Assembly (NCBI GenBank): GCA_902608305.1 | Contig: CACLNK010000020.1 | Span: 1 to 17,530 of the forward strand | Direction of reading: 5' to 3' | DNA length: 17,530 nucleotides | DNA from: an uncultured Pelagibacteraceae bacterium | GTDB taxonomy: Bacteria; Pseudomonadota; Alphaproteobacteria; Pelagibacterales; Pelagibacteraceae | Shown here: positions 15,037 through 17,530 of the stretch, piece by piece | How positions within the stretch are numbered: position 1 is the stretch's first letter | How the letters are laid out: each line of letters starts with the position of its first letter | The notes under the pieces: generated by a model | Told to the model about the DNA's origin: nothing | Seen by the model: the letters and a program-made list of their open reading frames with translations, nothing else | The model's database searches: none | Translations under genes and position numbers: made by a program

Positions 15037-16819
15037 TCAATTATTAGTTTTTTGTGGTGTCATGTCGCTCTTATTTATGCCTGCAACACGAACTGGTTTT
15101 TTCATAGCATCTCTTCTAAAAGGCTCACCTAGTTCTTGATTAAGAATAACTTCAATAAAAGTGGTAATCCCTTTTTTTTGATCTTCACATGATTGTTTAA
15201 TCGCTTTTGTTGTTTCTTCCATAGTTTTAACTGAAATACCTTTTGAACCACAAGCATTAGCAACTTTAGCAAAGCTTAATTCTGGATCAAGTTCTGTACC
15301 AACAAAATTATCATCAAACCAAAGAATCGAATTTCTTTTCTCAGCTCCCCACTGATAATTTCTAAAAATTACCATTGTAATTGCAGGCCATTCTTTTCTA
15401 GCGCAAGAACTCATTTCATTCATACTAATTCCAAAAGCTCCATCACCGGCAAAACCTATTACTGGAGTATTTGGACAACCAATCTTTGCACCTAAAATTG
15501 ATGGAAAACCGTATCCACATGGACCAAATAAACCTGGTGCTAAATATTTTCTTCCCTTTTCAAAAGTAGGATAAGCATTTCCAATTGCACAATTATTACC
15601 AATGTCGCTTGAAATAATAACATCTTCTGGCATACCGGCTTGAATTGCTCTCCAAGCTTGTCTTGGTGACATACGATCTCTATCTCTTTCTCTAGCTTCT
15701 TTGTTCCAAACAGTACCTTTATCATCTTCTTCGTGGTCTAAGCCTGTTAACATTTGTAACCATGCAGATTTTTTTTGATGAATTAAATTTTTTCTTTTTT
15801 GTCTTTCTGTATCACCTGCTTTGGAAGAAAGTTTATTTAAAAGTTGCTGTGAAACTAATTTTGCATCTCCACAAATTCCTACTGTTACTTTTTTTTGTCA
15901 AACCAATTCTATCAGAGTTCATATCAACTTGAATGATGCTTGCATTTTTAGGCCAATAATCAATTCCATAACCTGGAAGTGTTGAAAAAGGATTTAATCT
16001 TGTACCCAAAGCTAAAACAACATCTGCTTTTGAAATTAATTCCATTGCTGCTTTTGATCCATTGTAACCTAATGGACCAGCTGCAAGAGGGTGGCTTCCA
16101 GGAAAGCTATCATTATGTTGATAGCCAGAACAAACTGGTGCATCTAATTTTTCAGCAAGTTTTTTGCAATCTTCAATAGCTCCACCAATTACAACACCTG
16201 CACCTGACAATATTACAGGAAATTTTGCTTCTGATAATAATTTTGCAGCTTTATTAATTGCTTCAACACCTCCTGCTTGTCTTTCTAATCTAACAATTGG
16301 TGGTAACTCAATGTCTATAACTTGTGTCCAATAATCTCTTGGAATATTTATTTGTGCTGGAGCAGAACCTCTAATTGCTTTTTCAATAACTCTGTTTAAA
16401 ACTTCTGCCATTCTTGATGGATCTCTCACTTCTTCTTGGTAACAAACCATATCTTTAAATAAATTCATTTGTTCTACTTCTTGAAATCCTCCTTGACCCA
16501 TAGTTTTGTTGGCAGCTTGGGGTGTTACTAAAAGTAAAGGTGTATGATTCCAATAGGCAGTTTTAATTGGTGTAACTAATCCTGTGATCCCTGGACCGTT
16601 TTGGGCAACAACCATCGACATTTTTCCTGTTGCTCTTGTGTATCCATCTGCAATTAGTCCACCATTTGTTTCGTGTGCAACATCCCAAAATGTAATTCCC
16701 GCTTTAGGAAATAAATCTGAAATAGGCATAAATGCTGAACCAATAATACCAAAAGCATTTTCGATACCATGGATTTGAAGAACTTTTATAAAAGCTTCTT
16801 CAGTGGTCATTTTTGTCAT
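15037..16819 (-). pseudogene. xsc: Sulfoacetaldehyde acetyltransferase (Xsc), interrupted by a one-base frameshift
   Basis: Xsc is a thiamine-diphosphate enzyme that converts sulfoacetaldehyde and phosphate to acetyl phosphate and sulfite, the desulfonation step for taurine and isethionate. The 5' part (16819 to about 15897) encodes the Pyr domain with VAHETNGG, TRATGKMSMVVAQNGPG and TPQAANKTMGQGGFQEVEQ, all Xsc hallmarks. The 3' part (about 15895 to 15037) encodes the ThDP-binding domain with GDGAFGISMNEMS and FRNYQWGAEKRN. In between, a run of eight A (15896-15889, minus strand) shifts the frame: the first frame ends at a TAA near 15833 after a nonsense tail. Removing one A joins GLTKK directly to VTVGICGDAK and gives a normal 593-residue Xsc. 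No other lesion is seen. It may be a sequencing error, a recent mutation or slippage-tolerant. An AAAGG lies about 12 bases before the ATG. Confidence 0.93.
15889..15896 (-). other. A8 homopolymer at the xsc frameshift
   Basis: On the coding (minus) strand the sequence reads ACA, then eight A in all with the codon boundary, then GTAACAGTAGG. The upstream frame reads ACA-AAA-AAA-AGT and fails about 20 codons later. The Xsc frame downstream reads AAA-AAA-GTA-ACA. A one-base deletion in the run (or a +1 slip by polymerase or ribosome) restores the protein, whereas a -1 slip gives an immediate TAA. Confidence 0.85.
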
Positions 16820-16919
16820 AGCAATTAAATACCTTTCTAAATAGTTTTATAAGTTTTTGTTTGCAAACTCGAGATTAATATATAAATTTAGGCAAATTTT
16901 CTACCAAGAAATCGTTATA
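16820..16919. promoter_or_regulatory. Divergent promoter region between xsc and suyA, with a 10-base palindrome
   Basis: One hundred bases separate the starts of xsc (minus) and suyA (plus), so both promoters lie here. The perfect palindrome GTTTGCAAAC at 16859-16868 is near the centre and is a candidate operator for a regulator of sulfonate use. TA-rich words that could be -10 boxes are abundant (for example around 16876-16890), and none is clearly favoured. Confidence 0.4.
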
Positions 16920-17207
16920 ATGGCAAAAACAGATATAATAATTCATGATGAAAAAGACAACGTTGGTGTTGTAGTTATTGAAAAAATCACCCCAAATCAA
17001 GATTGCACTTGCTGGATTATGGAGAACGATAAGACAGTAAGTATTCAATCTTTAAATGAAATATCGTTAGGACACAAAATTGCAATGATTGATCTTAATG
17101 AAGGTGATACTATTTTAAAATATGGCCATGATATTGGTAAAGTAGTTAAATCAATAAAAAAAGGTGAACATGTTCATGTTCACAATGTTAAAACTAAGAA
17201 GTGGTAA
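16920..17207 (+). CDS. suyA: (R)-sulfolactate sulfo-lyase, subunit alpha
   Basis: SuyA is the small subunit of sulfolactate sulfo-lyase, which splits (2R)-3-sulfolactate into pyruvate and sulfite. The 95 residues form a SAF-like domain related to the N-terminal part of altronate dehydratase (UxaA): a DNVGVVV strand early, then GHKIAMIDLNEGD and the KYGHDIG and KGEHVHVHNV motifs typical of this family. The frame is open further upstream to a TTG at 16857, but the extra 21 residues have no family resemblance; MAKTDIIIHD at the ATG of 16920 is the expected N-terminus. suyB begins three bases after the stop. Xsc, read divergently, handles a related C2 sulfonate. Confidence 0.92.
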   Translation: MAKTDIIIHDEKDNVGVVVIEKITPNQDCTCWIMENDKTVSIQSLNEISLGHKIAMIDLNEGDTILKYGHDIGKVVKSIKKGEHVHVHNVKTKKW

Positions 17208-17210
17208 TAT

Positions 17211-17530
17211 ATGGAAATTCCAAAAAATTTTTTAGGTTATAAAAGAGAAAATGGAAGAGTTGGTACTAGAAATCACGTAGTTATTCTTCCAGTTGATGAT
17301 ATTTCAAATGCATGTGCTGAAGCTGTTGCAAATAACATTAAAGGAACTTTTGCAATTCCTCATGCTTATGGGAGACTTCAGTTTGGTGCAGATTTAGAAT
17401 TGTTTTTTGATACTATGATTGGAACTGGCAAAAACCCAAATGTTGCTGCAGTAATTGTTATTGGTATAGAACCAAAATGGACTAAAAAAATTGTTGATGC
17501 AATAGCTACTACAGGAAAACCTGTAGAAGG
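17211..17530 (+). CDS. suyB: (R)-sulfolactate sulfo-lyase, subunit beta (5' part only, runs off the window)
   Basis: I read the ATG at 17211 and 106 in-frame codons to the window end. SuyB is the large, catalytic subunit of sulfolactate sulfo-lyase and belongs to the UxaA/altronate dehydratase C-terminal family, normally about 385-390 residues, so roughly a quarter is present. The family N-terminus is clear: FLGYKRENGRVGTRNHVVILP, then NACAEAVANNI, PHAYGRLQFG and a GTGKNPNVAAVIVIGIEP strand. The start lies three bases after suyA, so the pair is co-translated. The suyAB label is chosen over generic altronate or galactarate dehydratase because of the separate small subunit and the divergent xsc. 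Confidence 0.9.
   Translation, partial: MEIPKNFLGYKRENGRVGTRNHVVILPVDDISNACAEAVANNIKGTFAIPHAYGRLQFGADLELFFDTMIGTGKNPNVAAVIVIGIEPKWTKKIVDAIATTGKPVE

Noticed and set aside
14750..15139. 129-codon open frame on the plus strand opposite sxtJ and the end of xsc
   Set aside because: It is antisense to two genes with family matches and its product is low-complexity hydrophobic/lysine sequence; the length follows from AT-rich codon bias.
16857..16919. Upstream TTG start extending suyA by 21 residues
   Set aside because: The added residues are unlike any SuyA N-terminus and the ATG at 16920 gives the normal length.
1..17530. CRISPR array, insertion sequence, prophage or integrase
   Set aside because: No regularly spaced repeats, transposase-like ORF, terminal inverted repeats or phage genes were seen.

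Overview
The window is AT-rich (roughly 70% A+T by eye) and densely packed, with short or overlapping gene junctions and mostly A/T-ending codons. With a TRAP transporter, xsc and suyAB, this suggests a streamlined marine alphaproteobacterium, most likely SAR11 (Pelagibacterales) or a similar lineage. That assignment is inference from style and gene content; no marker gene is present.

Positions 1-2890 (minus strand) hold a TRAP solute importer, dctP-dctQ-dctM, with dctM cut by the window edge. A strong intercistronic hairpin sits between dctP and dctQ. Divergent from it, a tightly packed plus-strand operon at 3033-7956 encodes a GMC flavoprotein alcohol dehydrogenase, a TerC/YjbE-type membrane protein, a short-chain dehydrogenase, a secreted M23-type peptidase and an M24 'pita-bread' hydrolase that has lost most metal ligands. 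A 382-base region (7957-8338) follows with two candidate small ORFs. A saccharopine dehydrogenase-like enzyme of the LYS1 type is at 8339-9541.

From 16819 down to 9583 (minus strand) is one apparent transcription unit: xsc (frameshifted), an SxtJ-family membrane protein, a 49-residue DUF5989/SxtK-like membrane peptide not reported by a standard length cutoff, a NodU/CmcH-type O-carbamoyltransferase, a membrane-anchored SGNH hydrolase and a B12-binding-type radical SAM protein. The middle four match the content of the sxtI-J-K-L block of cyanobacterial saxitoxin clusters, without any of the saxitoxin scaffold genes. This looks like a general carbamoyl-tailoring cassette of unknown substrate.

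Divergent from xsc are suyA and the start of suyB (16920 to the end). Xsc releases sulfite from sulfoacetaldehyde and SuyAB releases sulfite from sulfolactate, so the right end is an organosulfonate desulfonation locus. The TRAP transporter and GMC dehydrogenase at the left end could feed it, for example from isethionate, but that link is a hypothesis. The two most notable observations are the carbamoyl cassette and the single-base A8 frameshift that breaks xsc.
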